Under the pieces are notes generated by a model that was given only the letters and a program-made list of their open reading frames with translations, was not told the DNA's origin and did not search any database. Shown here piece after piece: positions 1 through 8,323 of a stretch of 64,000 bases of DNA (its first letter is position 1; each line of letters begins with the position of its first letter). The translations under genes and the position numbers were made by a program. The DNA comes from an uncultured Dorea sp. (GTDB taxonomy: Bacteria; Bacillota; Clostridia; Lachnospirales; Lachnospiraceae), in assembly GCA_945870325.1 (NCBI GenBank), contig CAMBRQ010000002.1:62001-126000 (forward strand), in the 5' to 3' direction.

Positions 1-258
1 CCTTTCCTTGGAAGCCCGAATGCCTCGAAGGTGGATGAGATGGCAGCGCATGTCCTGCATATGATCCGGGTGGGCGGCAGTGAATTCCCGGCGATTGGTA
101 CGGATTTTGACGGATTCGATGGGATGGATGTGCTGGAGATCCCGGATGTGTCGAAGATGGAGAGACTGTGGGATGCGCTGAAGAAGAGGGGAATATCAGA
201 GAGACAGTTGGATAAGATATGGGGAGGCAATGCGGAGAGGGTTCTTATGGATGTATAG
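1..258 (+). CDS. Membrane dipeptidase (peptidase M19 family), C-terminal fragment
   Basis: The reading frame is open from the first base of the window and ends at 258, so only the last 85 codons are present. The fragment has the M19 (renal-dipeptidase-like) C-terminus: an IGTDFDGF motif in the segment that closes the zinc-dependent TIM barrel, then a helical tail ending GGNAERVL, which matches the family motif GxNxLRV. These enzymes hydrolyse dipeptides, including D-containing ones. The metal-binding residues at the N-terminus lie outside the window and cannot be checked. It runs toward argG, which is on the other strand. Confidence 0.85.
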   Translation, partial: PFLGSPNASKVDEMAAHVLHMIRVGGSEFPAIGTDFDGFDGMDVLEIPDVSKMERLWDALKKRGISERQLDKIWGGNAERVLMDV

Positions 259-388
259 TGCCAGTGTATAAAAAAGTGTGTTGCTCTCTGTACACCGGCG
301 CTAAGTGAAGGTGATATGAATGGGCGTAGGCTTGATGACCTGCAGGATCTTTCAGTGGCAGTTTTATTAGGAAGTTTTAGCAACATAA

Positions 389-419
389 GAGGGATTTCCC
401 AAGATATGAGAAATCCCTC
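389..419 (-). terminator. Stem-loop downstream of argG, likely terminator
   Basis: A 10-bp perfect stem (GAGGGATTTC at 389-398 and GAAATCCCTC at 410-419) with an 11-nt loop lies 22 nt beyond the argG stop codon. On the argG strand it is followed by only a modest T-rich stretch, so termination is inferred from position. The rest of the 259-440 gap holds no gene; another imperfect hairpin lies just after the dipeptidase stop (about 260-302). Confidence 0.5.
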
Positions 420-440
420 CGGTATAATTGTATGGCATAA

Positions 441-1661
441 TTATTTGTTTTCTATTTCCTGCATCTTCAGTGCGCGAACCTTCAGCGGCAGACCAAACAG
501 ATTGATGAATCCGTCTGCATCATGGTGGTCATACAGATCTCCGGTTGTAAAACTTGCAAGAGACTCGCTGTACAGTGAATATGGAGAAGTAGTTCCTGCT
601 TTGATGATATTGCCTTTGTAGAGTTTGAACTTCACTTCACCTGTTACATATTCCTGTGTGCTTTCGATGAATGCCTGAACCGCCTCGCGAAGTGGTGTGA
701 ACCATTTCCCTTCGTATACAATCTGAGACAGTTTATTGCCCATCTCTTCTTTTACTTCATATGTAGCACGGTCTAATACCAATTCCTCTAACTGTTGATG
801 TGCTTCGTAGAGGATCGTTCCGCCGGGAGTCTCATACACGCCACGGGATTTCATGCCTACGACACGGTTTTCTACGATATCACAGATACCGATTCCGTGT
901 TTTCCACCCAATTCATTGAGTTTGCGGATAATATCGGACACTTTCATCTCTTCGCCATTAATGCTCTTTGGAACACCTTTTTCAAATGTCATAGTTACAT
1001 ATTCACCTTCGTCCGGTGCTTTCTCAGGCGTTACGCCGAGTACTAATAAATGGTCGTAATTCGGCTCGTTCGCAGGATCTTCCAGTTCCAGACCCTCATG
1101 GCTGATGTGCCATAAGTTGCGGTCACGGCTGTAACTGTGGCTGGCATCAAATGGAAGGTCGATTCCGTGCTGTTTGCAGTATTCGATCTCTTCTTCACGA
1201 GAATTCATGGTCCATATGTCTGTCATTCTCCAAGGAGCGATGATCTTGATATCTGGTGCAAGCGCTTTGATACCAAGTTCAAACCGAATCTGGTCATTAC
1301 CCTTTCCGGTAGCACCGTGGCAGATGGCAGTAGCGCCTTCTTTTCTTGCGATTTCTACCAGACGTTTTGCAATAGCAGGACGTGCCATAGAGGTTCCAAG
1401 CAGATATTTGTTCTCGTAGATTGCATGTGCCTGTACGCAAGGTACTACGTAGTTGTCGCAGAAGTCATCTACGATGTCTTCGATGTATAACTTGGAAGCG
1501 CCGGATAATTTGGCTCTTTCTTCCAATCCGTCTAACTCTTCTCCCTGTCCGCAGTCTACGCAGCAGCAGATAACTTCATAATCAAAATTCTCTTTTAACC
1601 ATGGGATAATGGCTGTGGTATCAAGTCCACCGGAATACGCTAATACAACTTTTTCTTTCAT
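441..1661 (-). CDS. argG: Argininosuccinate synthase
   Basis: Condenses citrulline and aspartate with ATP to argininosuccinate, the penultimate step of arginine synthesis, in the cytoplasm. The 406-residue length is normal for the family. The N-terminal ATP-pyrophosphatase P-loop is seen as AYSGGLDTT (residues 8-16), and the family motifs [12 protein letters not shown] and [14 protein letters not shown] are intact. The ATG is preceded by a good ribosome site (TTAGGAGGAC on the minus strand). It stands alone, opposite in direction to the PadR gene, about 5 kb from argC-J-B-D; argF and argH are not in the window. An ARG-box-overlapped promoter lies just upstream, so arginine repression by ArgR/AhrC is expected. 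Confidence 0.97.
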   Translation of the reverse strand: MKEKVVLAYSGGLDTTAIIPWLKENFDYEVICCCVDCGQGEELDGLEERAKLSGASKLYIEDIVDDFCDNYVVPCVQAHAIYENKYLLGTSMARPAIAKRLVEIARKEGATAICHGATGKGNDQIRFELGIKALAPDIKIIAPWRMTDIWTMNSREEEIEYCKQHGIDLPFDASHSYSRDRNLWHISHEGLELEDPANEPNYDHLLVLGVTPEKAPDEGEYVTMTFEKGVPKSINGEEMKVSDIIRKLNELGGKHGIGICDIVENRVVGMKSRGVYETPGGTILYEAHQQLEELVLDRATYEVKEEMGNKLSQIVYEGKWFTPLREAVQAFIESTQEYVTGEVKFKLYKGNIIKAGTTSPYSLYSESLASFTTGDLYDHHDADGFINLFGLPLKVRALKMQEIENK

Positions 1662-1712
1662 GTGAATGTCCTCCTAAGATATTATGTATTTTATGTTAAA
1701 TGTGTTGTTCTT

Positions 1713-1837
1713 AATTGCATGGAATACTATACATCATTTTTAATAATTATGCAAGATTAAAATGAAAAAAAGTTTAAATATGCAATAAAATCACAAAATA
1801 TGCATATGGTATACATGCATATTATATGATTTGCATA
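1713..1837 (-). promoter_or_regulatory. argG promoter with clustered ARG-box-like sites
   Basis: On the minus strand TTGCAT (1749-1754) and TATAGT (1726-1731) are separated by exactly 17 bp, a sigma-A-type promoter about 65 bp upstream of the argG start. The promoter lies inside sequence resembling ArgR/AhrC operators: TTGCAT/ATACTATACAT elements at 1713-1754, and further upstream a dyad with TATGCAT and ATGCATA arms near 1800-1823, with more TGCATA-like half-sites at 1777-1788 and 1830-1837. The same TTGCATAAT/TATA arrangement occurs in front of argC. That ArgR binds here is inference from sequence. Confidence 0.7.
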
Positions 1838-1930
1838 GGAGATGAATAAAAGGGGCAGGGAGGAAGTGATTCAATTCCGTATTCCGCCAGCAGGTTTTTC
1901 TGATATTGTGGATTTGATTTCGAAAACGTG

Positions 1931-1985
1931 TTGACATGTATCGATTGCCTATATATAATATAGATGACCGATATATAGATAATCT
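1931..1985 (+). promoter_or_regulatory. Promoter of the PadR-HAAS operon, with dyad
   Basis: Consensus TTGACA at 1931-1936 and TATAAT at 1954-1959, spacing 17 bp, 61 bp upstream of the PadR start codon. Just downstream, around 1974-1985, lies a short dyad (TAGAT-A-ATCTA) within a run of ATATA-rich sequence, which could be an autoregulatory operator. PadR proteins commonly repress their own operon, but the site is an inference. Confidence 0.75.
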
Positions 1986-2020
1986 ACATAATATAAAATA
2001 GTGGGAAGGGGAGAATACGA

Positions 2021-2356
2021 ATGGCAATTGATAAGAGCCTGGTATCCGGAAGTACATCTATGTTAATATTGAGGCTTTTGGAGGATAAGGACATGTACGG
2101 ATATGAGATGATCGTAACACTTCGCAGGAAGTCTCAGAATGTCTTCGAATTAAAGGCGGGCACGTTGTATCCGTTACTGCATGGAATGGAGAGCAAGGGA
2201 TTATTAGATTCATATGAAATGGAAGAAGCAGGAAAGATCCGTAAGTATTACAGTATTACCAAAGAAGGAAGGAAGGTTCTGACCGAGAAGAAGGAGGAGT
2301 GGACGGCCTATTCACAGGCTGTTGTGAATGTACTGAGTATGGGAGGTGCTATATGA
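2021..2356 (+). CDS. PadR family transcriptional regulator
   Basis: A 111-residue protein with a PadR winged helix: an N-terminal helix, then MYGYEMIVTLRRKSQ and the recognition/wing segment FELKAGTLYPLLHGMESKGLL, followed by the KYYSITKEGRKVL wing strand. It is the short PadR type with one C-terminal helix. PadR regulators of this size usually sit in front of, and control, a membrane protein gene. Here the stop codon overlaps the ATG of the next gene (ATGA), and that gene begins with a HAAS domain, the usual partner of PadR operons. A consensus promoter precedes it. The effector is unknown. Confidence 0.93.
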   Translation: MAIDKSLVSGSTSMLILRLLEDKDMYGYEMIVTLRRKSQNVFELKAGTLYPLLHGMESKGLLDSYEMEEAGKIRKYYSITKEGRKVLTEKKEEWTAYSQAVVNVLSMGGAI

Positions 2357-3696
2357 AGAAGGAGGAGTATTTGAAGACGGTGACAGAACAGATCCGGTGC
2401 GAGAAGGCAAGAAGCAAGATTGCAAGAGAGATAGGAAGTCACATTGAGGAGCAGAAATCAGAGTATATGAGAGAAGGGCTGAAAGCGGAGGAAGCGGAAG
2501 CAGAAGCCGTGAAAGATATGGGAGATCCGGTGGAAACAGGAACCAAGTTGGATATGATCCACCGACCCAGGATGGCGTGGGGATGGATCGGACTGATTGC
2601 TGCATTGTATTTGGCAGGGTTTGTGGTTCAGATTCTGATGCAGAGAGATATTGCAGACTTTCTTGGATTTGATCTGATGCGGTATGCGGTACGGCTTGTG
2701 CTTGGGCTTGGAGTGATGGTAGGAATCTGTTATGTGGACTATAGCCGGATTGGATGTTGGGCGAAAGAGATCACCCTGATTGCGTTTGCTGTGATCTATA
2801 TAGGGCTGTTTCGCGGGCAGGTTGTAAATGGGGCGGTCATGGGAATCTATGGAATACATGTGAACGTGAGAATGCTGGCATTCCTTTTTGTCCCATTGTA
2901 TGGGGCGGTTTTATATCAATACCGCGGACAGGGCTATAAGGCGATCGTGAAAGGAATTTTATGGATGTTTCCTGCACTTGAGATTGCGAGAAGGATACCG
3001 AGCCTTATTACAGTGTGGACATTGTTTTTGTCATTCGTGATTATATTGTCATTTGCAATCTATAAAGAATGGTTTCAGGTGTCAAAGAGAAGAACAATGG
3101 CAGGATTATGGTGCGGTATGATTCTGATTCCGGTTATGGGATGTGTGTTTATCTTGGTTCGAGGTGCGGAGTATCAGACAGCCCGGATTCAGGCATATCT
3201 GAATCCCTGGAGTGAAGAACTGGCCTTTCCGACAATGGTAACCAGAGAATTACTGAAAAATAGTAGTTTGATAGGTATGGGGAATGATGTGGAGCGTTAT
3301 GTTCAGATGCTGCCGGATCCGGTGAATTATAGTTTTATCTACATCGTTTCCTGTGGAGGGATATTAGCGGCAATCGTGCTGGTTGGAGCAATTATTTTCC
3401 TGCTTTTGAGATTTTTGGGGAGTTCGCTGAAGCAGAAGAACCAGATGGGGATGACGATGGGGATTGGCTGTGCGATCGTCATGCTGGTGCAGATGGTGTT
3501 CTATATCCTGGGGAATATTGGATTTTCCCCCATGGGAGGTATGTATTGTCCGTTCATTACTTATGGCGGGACAGGGATGCTGGTGACAAATGTACTTTTG
3601 GGGATTCTGCTTAGTATTTACCGGTATCAGGATGTCCCTTTGGAAACAGAGAAAAGAAAATACCATATTTCTATCAACGTAAAGAAATCAGGATAA
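2353..3696 (+). CDS. HAAS-domain protein fused to a FtsW/RodA/SpoVE (SEDS)-like membrane domain
   Basis: The start at 2353 is chosen because it overlaps the PadR stop and has GGGAGGTG just upstream; the product is 447 residues. Residues 1-60 form a HAAS-type helical domain (permease-prefix type) with EIGSHIEEQK and VKDMGDPVE. From about residue 73 there are around ten membrane segments. The C-terminal third resembles SEDS proteins: RIQAYLNP, LPDPVNYSFIYI, and the final FITYGGTGMLVTNVLLGIL, which matches the FtsW/RodA ending. The place of the catalytic aspartate (family LPEPHTDFIF) is occupied by V-N-Y-S and the following acidic residues are missing, so peptidoglycan glycosyltransferase activity is doubtful. 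A signalling or regulatory role is an inference. A related, damaged copy lies at 5521-6474. Confidence 0.82.
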   Translation: MKKEEYLKTVTEQIRCEKARSKIAREIGSHIEEQKSEYMREGLKAEEAEAEAVKDMGDPVETGTKLDMIHRPRMAWGWIGLIAALYLAGFVVQILMQRDIADFLGFDLMRYAVRLVLGLGVMVGICYVDYSRIGCWAKEITLIAFAVIYIGLFRGQVVNGAVMGIYGIHVNVRMLAFLFVPLYGAVLYQYRGQGYKAIVKGILWMFPALEIARRIPSLITVWTLFLSFVIILSFAIYKEWFQVSKRRTMAGLWCGMILIPVMGCVFILVRGAEYQTARIQAYLNPWSEELAFPTMVTRELLKNSSLIGMGNDVERYVQMLPDPVNYSFIYIVSCGGILAAIVLVGAIIFLLLRFLGSSLKQKNQMGMTMGIGCAIVMLVQMVFYILGNIGFSPMGGMYCPFITYGGTGMLVTNVLLGILLSIYRYQDVPLETEKRKYHISINVKKSG

Positions 3697-3701
3697 AGGG
3701 T

Positions 3702-4277
3702 ATGAAGATTCTATTAAAAATATTTAAAAGTAATATATGGAATTGCATATTGCGCTATATAAGTTCTGTCATGGTTTCAACGATACTATTTCTATTTGAA
3801 GGAATAAAAATCATGATATTAGGAGCGATGACCGAGCAGGAGAAGATGAAATCTTCTCTTGGAATCACTGTGCAGGCATATATCTATATCTTGCTATTTA
3901 TCGGCATTATCCTGATCCTGTGTATGATGAGCCATTATAGCAGAGTGAGGCTCAGGGATTATGGAATATTCATGGTGTTCGGAAGTGAAAAACGATATAT
4001 TATTCAGATGATTTTACTGGAATATGGGATGATATGCCTGATCTCATATGTGATCGGATGTATTGTGGGGACGGCGTTTCTTTTTTTGGTGAAAACGATT
4101 CTTCGGTTTCATGATATCTCGGTTGTATGGAACCGCCGAATGTTTATGGAATCATTTTTTACGACTTTGCTTTATGTCTTGGGAATATTTATGGCCGCAG
4201 TTGTAATGAATTTGGCAAACTTGCAGCGACATTCGATTTCGGCACTTTTGAAATATAGGGAGAAGAAGAGCATCTGA
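3702..4277 (+). pseudogene. ABC transporter permease (FtsX/BceB-like), N-terminal part of a broken gene
   Basis: A 191-residue product begins 5 nt after the previous stop. It has a first membrane helix near residues 15-35, a second near 58-75, the conserved FtsX-type stretch RLRDYGIFMVFGSEKRYI, then two more helices and the cytosolic segment NLQRHSISALLKY. It stops at 4277. The next frame, read from 4259 onward (EEEHLNQGEILAIM...), continues straight into the C-terminal half, so a frameshift between about 4258 and 4276 is the simplest explanation. The intact protein would be an MacB/BceB-class permease partnered with the ATPase at 5034. The region looks more AT-rich than its neighbours and is probably decaying. 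Confidence 0.7.
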
Positions 4278-4300
4278 ATCAAGGTGAGATTCTGGCAATC

Positions 4301-5047
4301 ATGCAAAAGTCGGAGGATGATATGGAAGTGATGTTTCAGTCAGATCACGTATATCTGCGGCATGGCGAAAGAATAGGAAGATTCCGTATTAAGGCAGAAG
4401 TGAAAGAAGTCTTATGTGTTGCACAGCAGCCGGAAATCATACGAATTCTGGTTATGAATGAAGAAGATTATCATTTGATGAAAACATCTTCGGATAAGAA
4501 TATGGTGATTGTTACGCAGAATGTGTCGGAACAAGGAAAGACAGAGAAACAGGTTTTGGAGGATCAATTGAACTTGATCGCTGAGTCTTGCGATGCAATA
4601 TTGTATTCAAAAGAAACTTTATTGTTGCGAGATGGGCCGGAAGATACGGTGACACTGATCTTTTATATCTGTATGGGGATGTTTCTGATTATCAGTAACA
4701 TGACGATCCTGGCGCTCAAGGTTTGGACGGAGGTTCCGCTATTAAGTTCCAAGTACAGATTCTTAGAAAAACTGGGGATGGATGCAACGCAAGTAGAATA
4801 TCATATAAAGAGTGAATTGTCGATTTATCTAAAAATACCATGTTGGCTTTCTGTGATATCTGGAGTTGTGATATTACTTTATCTGCGTTGCGATGTGGAA
4901 ATGGTTCTTGTGAAACAGGTGATAACGCTGTTTGCTGTTCTTGCGTTGTTTCAGGTTCTCTATATCAAAGGAATCAGAAATTATGGATACCGGTTAATCA
5001 TTGATCGGATGGATAGAGAAGGCGGAGAAATGTATGGACATAATTAA
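4301..5047 (+). pseudogene. ABC transporter permease (FtsX/BceB-like), C-terminal part of a broken gene
   Basis: This frame carries about 110 hydrophilic residues, then a membrane helix near residues 115-135, the second FtsX-type repeat (RFLEKLGMDATQVEYHIKSE), and two further helices ending in IRNYGYRLIID. The order helix, YxxLxxLGM, helices mirrors the first half at 3702-4277, as in two-domain BceB-like permeases. No good ribosome site precedes the ATG at 4301, and coding-like sequence extends upstream to about 4259 in the same frame, so this is the displaced 3' half of the same gene rather than a separate one. Its end overlaps the start of the ATPase remnant at 5034. Confidence 0.7.
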
Positions 5048-5539
5048 AACTCAGAATATTATAAAAAATTATCAAAATACAAATGTTTTTAACGGAATTG
5101 ATCTAACTATCCAAAAAGGAGAATTCATAGGAATCATGGGATAGTCCGGGAGTGGGAAGACAACACTCGTGAAGATCCTGGGAATGATTGAAACTTAGAC
5201 AGATGGAATGTTGTGCTATAATAATATGGATGTGGAGAATATTTCCGAAAAAGAAGCAGCGAGGATCCGTCGGGAAGAATTGGGATTCATTTTATTAGTT
5301 GTCAAAGTATCCGAAGGGGATTGCCAATGGCAGTTCCTGGAGGTAAGAATGCGAGGATAGATGGAAAAGAAAAGGCGAGAGTACTTATGAAGCAGTGTGG
5401 AATTGAAGCATTAGAGAATAAGATGCCGTATGAGTTGTCGGGAGGAGAGAGACAAAGGACGGCAATATGCAGAGCGTTAATCCATGATCCACAGATTATA
5501 TTTGCAGACGAGCAATTCCGATGGTGTTGTGGGAAATAG
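5034..5539 (+). pseudogene. ABC transporter ATPase (BceA/MacB-like), inactivated and truncated
   Basis: Read from the ATG at 5034, the frame gives a normal ABC ATPase start, with in-frame TAG codons inside Walker A (5142-5144, in G-*-SGSGKTTL) and at 5196-5198. After LGFIL, near 5290-5320, the homologous frame shifts; the continuation holds a [14 protein letters not shown] helix, the signature [17 protein letters not shown] and Walker B QIIFADE. It then breaks off exactly at Walker B, and the next codons belong to no ATPase: the D-loop, H-loop and last ~60 residues are missing. The sequence runs directly into the HAAS-SEDS-like copy at 5521, which marks a deletion junction near 5511-5521. Two stops, one frameshift and one truncation make this a clear pseudogene. 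Confidence 0.88.
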
Positions 5540-6474
5540 AAACGCATATTGAAGAGCAGAAAGAGGAGTTTTTATCCGAAGGAATGAATATGCAGGAAGC
5601 GGAAGAAGCAGCGGTCCGGGAGATGGGAGATCCTGTAGCCGTGGGTATAGAACTTAACAAGATACATCGGCCCCAAATTGCGTGGAGTTTTTCTTATCTC
5701 TTGATTCCGATTTATGCTGGGATTGTATGGCATTATAGGCAGCAGGGATATGAGGGGTTGGTGAAAAGTACTGTTATTCTTGCAATGATGGGCGTATTTA
5801 GTATTTGTATATTGGTGAGTATTAGTACAATGTGTCTTATGGTATTCATAGGAGTGGTTATGCTTCAGATGGCTATTTGTCAGGGAGGATTTGGAAAAAG
5901 TAAGCGTAAGAACTCGGTGATCTTATGGAGCGTATTGTTTGCTTTACCTGTGGTAATGGGAATCGGATGGATGGCGGTTAATGGATGTTTGATGGGAGAT
6001 TATCAGTGGAACCGGCTGAGTGATTTCTTAAGACCGGAGCAAAATACAATATATCAACGAATAGCGTCAGGAATAAAAGCAATGACAGAGAATGCGGATG
6101 TTCTTGGTAGTATTCCTTATGATTCGCCGGATATGAGTATGATAAAAGGTGAGTATCTGTGGAATTATTTATATCAGGCTTGGGGGAGTGGCGATGGAAT
6201 TGCATTGACGTTAGCAGAGGCAGTGCTTGTTATCTGTCTTCTGCTTCTGGTGCTGAGACAAAAAAATCAACTGGGGAAGATGCTGGGAATCAGTTGTGTA
6301 CTATTTTTTGCGTTGCAGATAATCAGATATGTAGGTATGAATTTTGGATATGCCGCGCCAGCCAGCGTGAATATGCCTTTCCTTTCTTATGGGAATATCA
6401 ATCTTATGATCTCGTATTTGTACGTGGGGCTTGGATTATCGGTACATTACAACAGTAATTTGATAAATAATTAA
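5521..6474 (+). CDS. Truncated second HAAS / SEDS-like membrane protein (probable gene remnant)
   Basis: An open frame of 317 residues similar to the gene at 2353. It starts in the middle of the HAAS domain ([13 protein letters not shown] against EIGSHIEEQKSEY), keeps VREMGDPV and the IHRPQIAW linker, then jumps directly to [21 protein letters not shown]. The 2353 protein has about 125 residues, four membrane helices, between these points. The SEDS-like C-terminus ([24 protein letters not shown]) is preserved but degenerate, and no catalytic aspartate is visible. No ribosome site precedes it, and its N-terminus is fused to the ATPase remnant by a deletion. It is probably not functional, although the frame has stayed open. 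Confidence 0.65.
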   Translation: MVLWEIETHIEEQKEEFLSEGMNMQEAEEAAVREMGDPVAVGIELNKIHRPQIAWSFSYLLIPIYAGIVWHYRQQGYEGLVKSTVILAMMGVFSICILVSISTMCLMVFIGVVMLQMAICQGGFGKSKRKNSVILWSVLFALPVVMGIGWMAVNGCLMGDYQWNRLSDFLRPEQNTIYQRIASGIKAMTENADVLGSIPYDSPDMSMIKGEYLWNYLYQAWGSGDGIALTLAEAVLVICLLLLVLRQKNQLGKMLGISCVLFFALQIIRYVGMNFGYAAPASVNMPFLSYGNINLMISYLYVGLGLSVHYNSNLINN

Positions 6475-6515
6475 GAAGAATTTGTAAAAGAATTAGGTGA
6501 AAAACAAAAAAACCG

Positions 6516-6553
6516 CTTGCATAATATACACATTGGATGTATAATTATGCAAG
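6516..6553 (+). promoter_or_regulatory. argC operon promoter inside an ARG-box palindrome
   Basis: TTGCAT (6517-6522) and TATAAT (6540-6545) are spaced 17 bp. The whole promoter lies in an almost perfect 38-bp dyad whose left arm is CTTGCATAATATACA and right arm TGTATAATTATGCAAG, matching paired ArgR/AhrC operator half-sites. Repressor binding would cover both promoter elements. It lies 165 bp upstream of the argC start. Confidence 0.85.
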
Positions 6554-6562
6554 CAGTTTTAA

Positions 6563-6619
6563 TTTGGGACACCCCAAATCGAATTGGGGACGGGGGAAAT
6601 TTCAATTTCCCCCGTCCCC
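6563..6619. repeat. Two strong hairpins in the arg operon leader (REP-like palindrome)
   Basis: Between the argC promoter and argC are two stem-loops. The first is 6 bp (TTTGGG-ACAC-CCCAAA, 6563-6578). The second has a perfect 15-bp stem (GGGGACGGGGGAAAT at 6586-6600, loop TTCA, complementary arm 6605-6619). It is far more G/C-rich than its surroundings and is not followed by a T-run, so it does not look like a simple terminator. It may be a short palindromic interspersed repeat or a structured part of the operon leader. Confidence 0.7.
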
Positions 6620-6710
6620 TCCCTAGACAAGCGGCGAAAATTGGTTTATATTTGTTTAGACTATGATTTATAAAAATACACTTTGTGGAGATAGAAAGGA
6701 TGTATGATAA

Positions 6711-7751
6711 ATGATTAAGATAGGAATTATCGGTGCAACCGGCTACGCCGGAGGCGAATTGGTGAGAATCCTGACGGGACATAAGGATGCCGAGATTGTG
6801 TGGTACGGCTCCCGAAGTTACATAGATAAGAAGTATGCTGGAGTTTATCAGAATATGTTTCAGATTGTAGATGCGAAGTGTCTGGATGATAATATGGCAG
6901 AGTTAGCCAAGCAGGCGGATGTGATCTTTACGGCTACGCCGCAAGGGTTCTGCGCTTCGGTAATGAGTGAGGAGATCTTGTCACAGACGAAGATCGTGGA
7001 CTTAAGTGCTGATTACCGTATTAAAGATGTGGCAACTTATGAGAAATGGTATGGCATAGAGCATAAGAGCCCGCAGTTTATTAAGGAGGCGGTCTATGGG
7101 CTGTGCGAGGTAAACCGCGAGGATATCAAGGAAGCCAGACTGGTTGCGAATCCGGGATGTTATACGACTTGCTCGATTCTGACGGCTTATCCGCTTGCGA
7201 AAGAGGGCATCATTGATATGAAGACTCTGATCGTGGATGCGAAGTCCGGTACTTCCGGTGCGGGAAGAGGCGCAAAGGTTCCCAATCTGTACTGTGAAGT
7301 GAACGAGAATATTAAGGCATATGGAGTAGCTTCTCACAGACATACGCCGGAGATTGAGGAGCAGTTGGGCTATGCATCAGGCGAGGAGGTCGTGATTAAC
7401 TTCACTCCGCATCTGGTTCCGATGAACCGGGGAATCCTGGCAACGGAATATGCTTCTTTGAAGAAGGATGTTACCTATGAAGAAGTGAAGGCAATCTATG
7501 ACAAATATTATCAGAAGGAAAGATTCATTCGTGTATTGGATGAGGGTGTCTGCCCGGAAACAAAATGGGTAGAAGGCAGCAACTATGTGGATATTAATTT
7601 CAAGATTGATCCAAGAACCAACCGTATCATCATGATGGGCGCGATCGATAACCTGGTAAAAGGCGCAGCGGGGCAGGCAGTACAGAATATGAACCTGATG
7701 TTTGGGCTTCCGGAAAGCGAAGGTCTGGAACTGGTCCCGATGTTCCCATAA
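6711..7751 (+). CDS. argC: N-acetyl-gamma-glutamyl-phosphate reductase
   Basis: NADPH-dependent third step of the acetylated ornithine pathway: reduces N-acetylglutamyl-phosphate to the semialdehyde. The 346-residue length is typical. The Rossmann motif GATGYAGGE is at residues 8-16 and the catalytic cysteine is in ANPGCYTT (Cys150); SHRHTPEIEEQ and HLVPMNRGI are also present. An AAAGGATG ribosome site lies 8 nt before the ATG. It is the first gene of argC-GNAT-argJ-argB-argD and follows an ARG-box promoter. Confidence 0.97.
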   Translation: MIKIGIIGATGYAGGELVRILTGHKDAEIVWYGSRSYIDKKYAGVYQNMFQIVDAKCLDDNMAELAKQADVIFTATPQGFCASVMSEEILSQTKIVDLSADYRIKDVATYEKWYGIEHKSPQFIKEAVYGLCEVNREDIKEARLVANPGCYTTCSILTAYPLAKEGIIDMKTLIVDAKSGTSGAGRGAKVPNLYCEVNENIKAYGVASHRHTPEIEEQLGYASGEEVVINFTPHLVPMNRGILATEYASLKKDVTYEEVKAIYDKYYQKERFIRVLDEGVCPETKWVEGSNYVDINFKIDPRTNRIIMMGAIDNLVKGAAGQAVQNMNLMFGLPESEGLELVPMFP

Positions 7752-7829
7752 AATGCAGGTACGATCATTTACAGTGAGTCTGTAACGAATATACAGTCAA
7801 TAGTAGGAGGAGGTATACAAAAAACGATT

Positions 7830-8276
7830 ATGATTCGAACAATGACAATAGAGGATTACGATGGAGTATATGCGCTTTGGACCAAGATCAGGGGCTTCGG
7901 ATTAAGAAGCGTGGATGACTCCAGAGAAGGAATTGACCGTTTCCTTAAGCGGAATCCGACGACAAGCGTGGTGGCAACCGAAGATGGCAAGGTAGTAGGA
8001 AGCATCTTGTGCGGACACGACGGACGGAGAGGATGCCTGTATCATGTGTGTGTAGATGAGGCATACAGGCGACGGGGAATCGGCAAAACTATGGTAGTAA
8101 AAGCCATGGAAGAATTGAAGAAGGAACAGATCAACAAAGTCTGCCTGATTGCATTTACGAAGAATGATATCGGCAATGCATTCTGGAATACGATCGGCTG
8201 GACTAAGAGACTGGACTTGAATTATTATGATTTTGTATTAAATGAAAAAAATATTACGGCATTTAATGAGCAGTAA
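7830..8276 (+). CDS. GNAT family N-acetyltransferase, YpeA-like, inside the arginine operon
   Basis: A 148-residue single GNAT fold. The acetyl-CoA pyrophosphate loop is RRRGIGKTM (about residues 89-97), preceded by the beta-4 strand GCLYHVCVDEAY; the segment GHDGRRGCLYH resembles E. coli YpeA (GYDGHRGSAYY). TAGGAGGAGG lies upstream of the ATG. It sits between argC and argJ in the same direction. This invites the guess that it acetylates glutamate or an arginine-pathway intermediate, but ArgJ can supply acetylglutamate, and YpeA-like proteins have no firmly established substrate, so the role is left open. Confidence 0.87.
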   Translation: MIRTMTIEDYDGVYALWTKIRGFGLRSVDDSREGIDRFLKRNPTTSVVATEDGKVVGSILCGHDGRRGCLYHVCVDEAYRRRGIGKTMVVKAMEELKKEQINKVCLIAFTKNDIGNAFWNTIGWTKRLDLNYYDFVLNEKNITAFNEQ

Positions 8277-8323
8277 TAGAAATGACAGAATAAAGACGAT
8301 GGAATATTAAGGAGGAGAATACT

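Noticed and set aside
259-440. Possible riboswitch or T-box upstream of argG
   Set aside because: This stretch is downstream of argG (minus strand). The true upstream leader is short and carries ARG boxes but no T-box core.
1791-2057. 88-codon minus-strand frame in the argG-PadR gap
   Set aside because: It spans promoter and ARG-box sequences and the start of the PadR gene; composition is that of AT-rich regulatory DNA.
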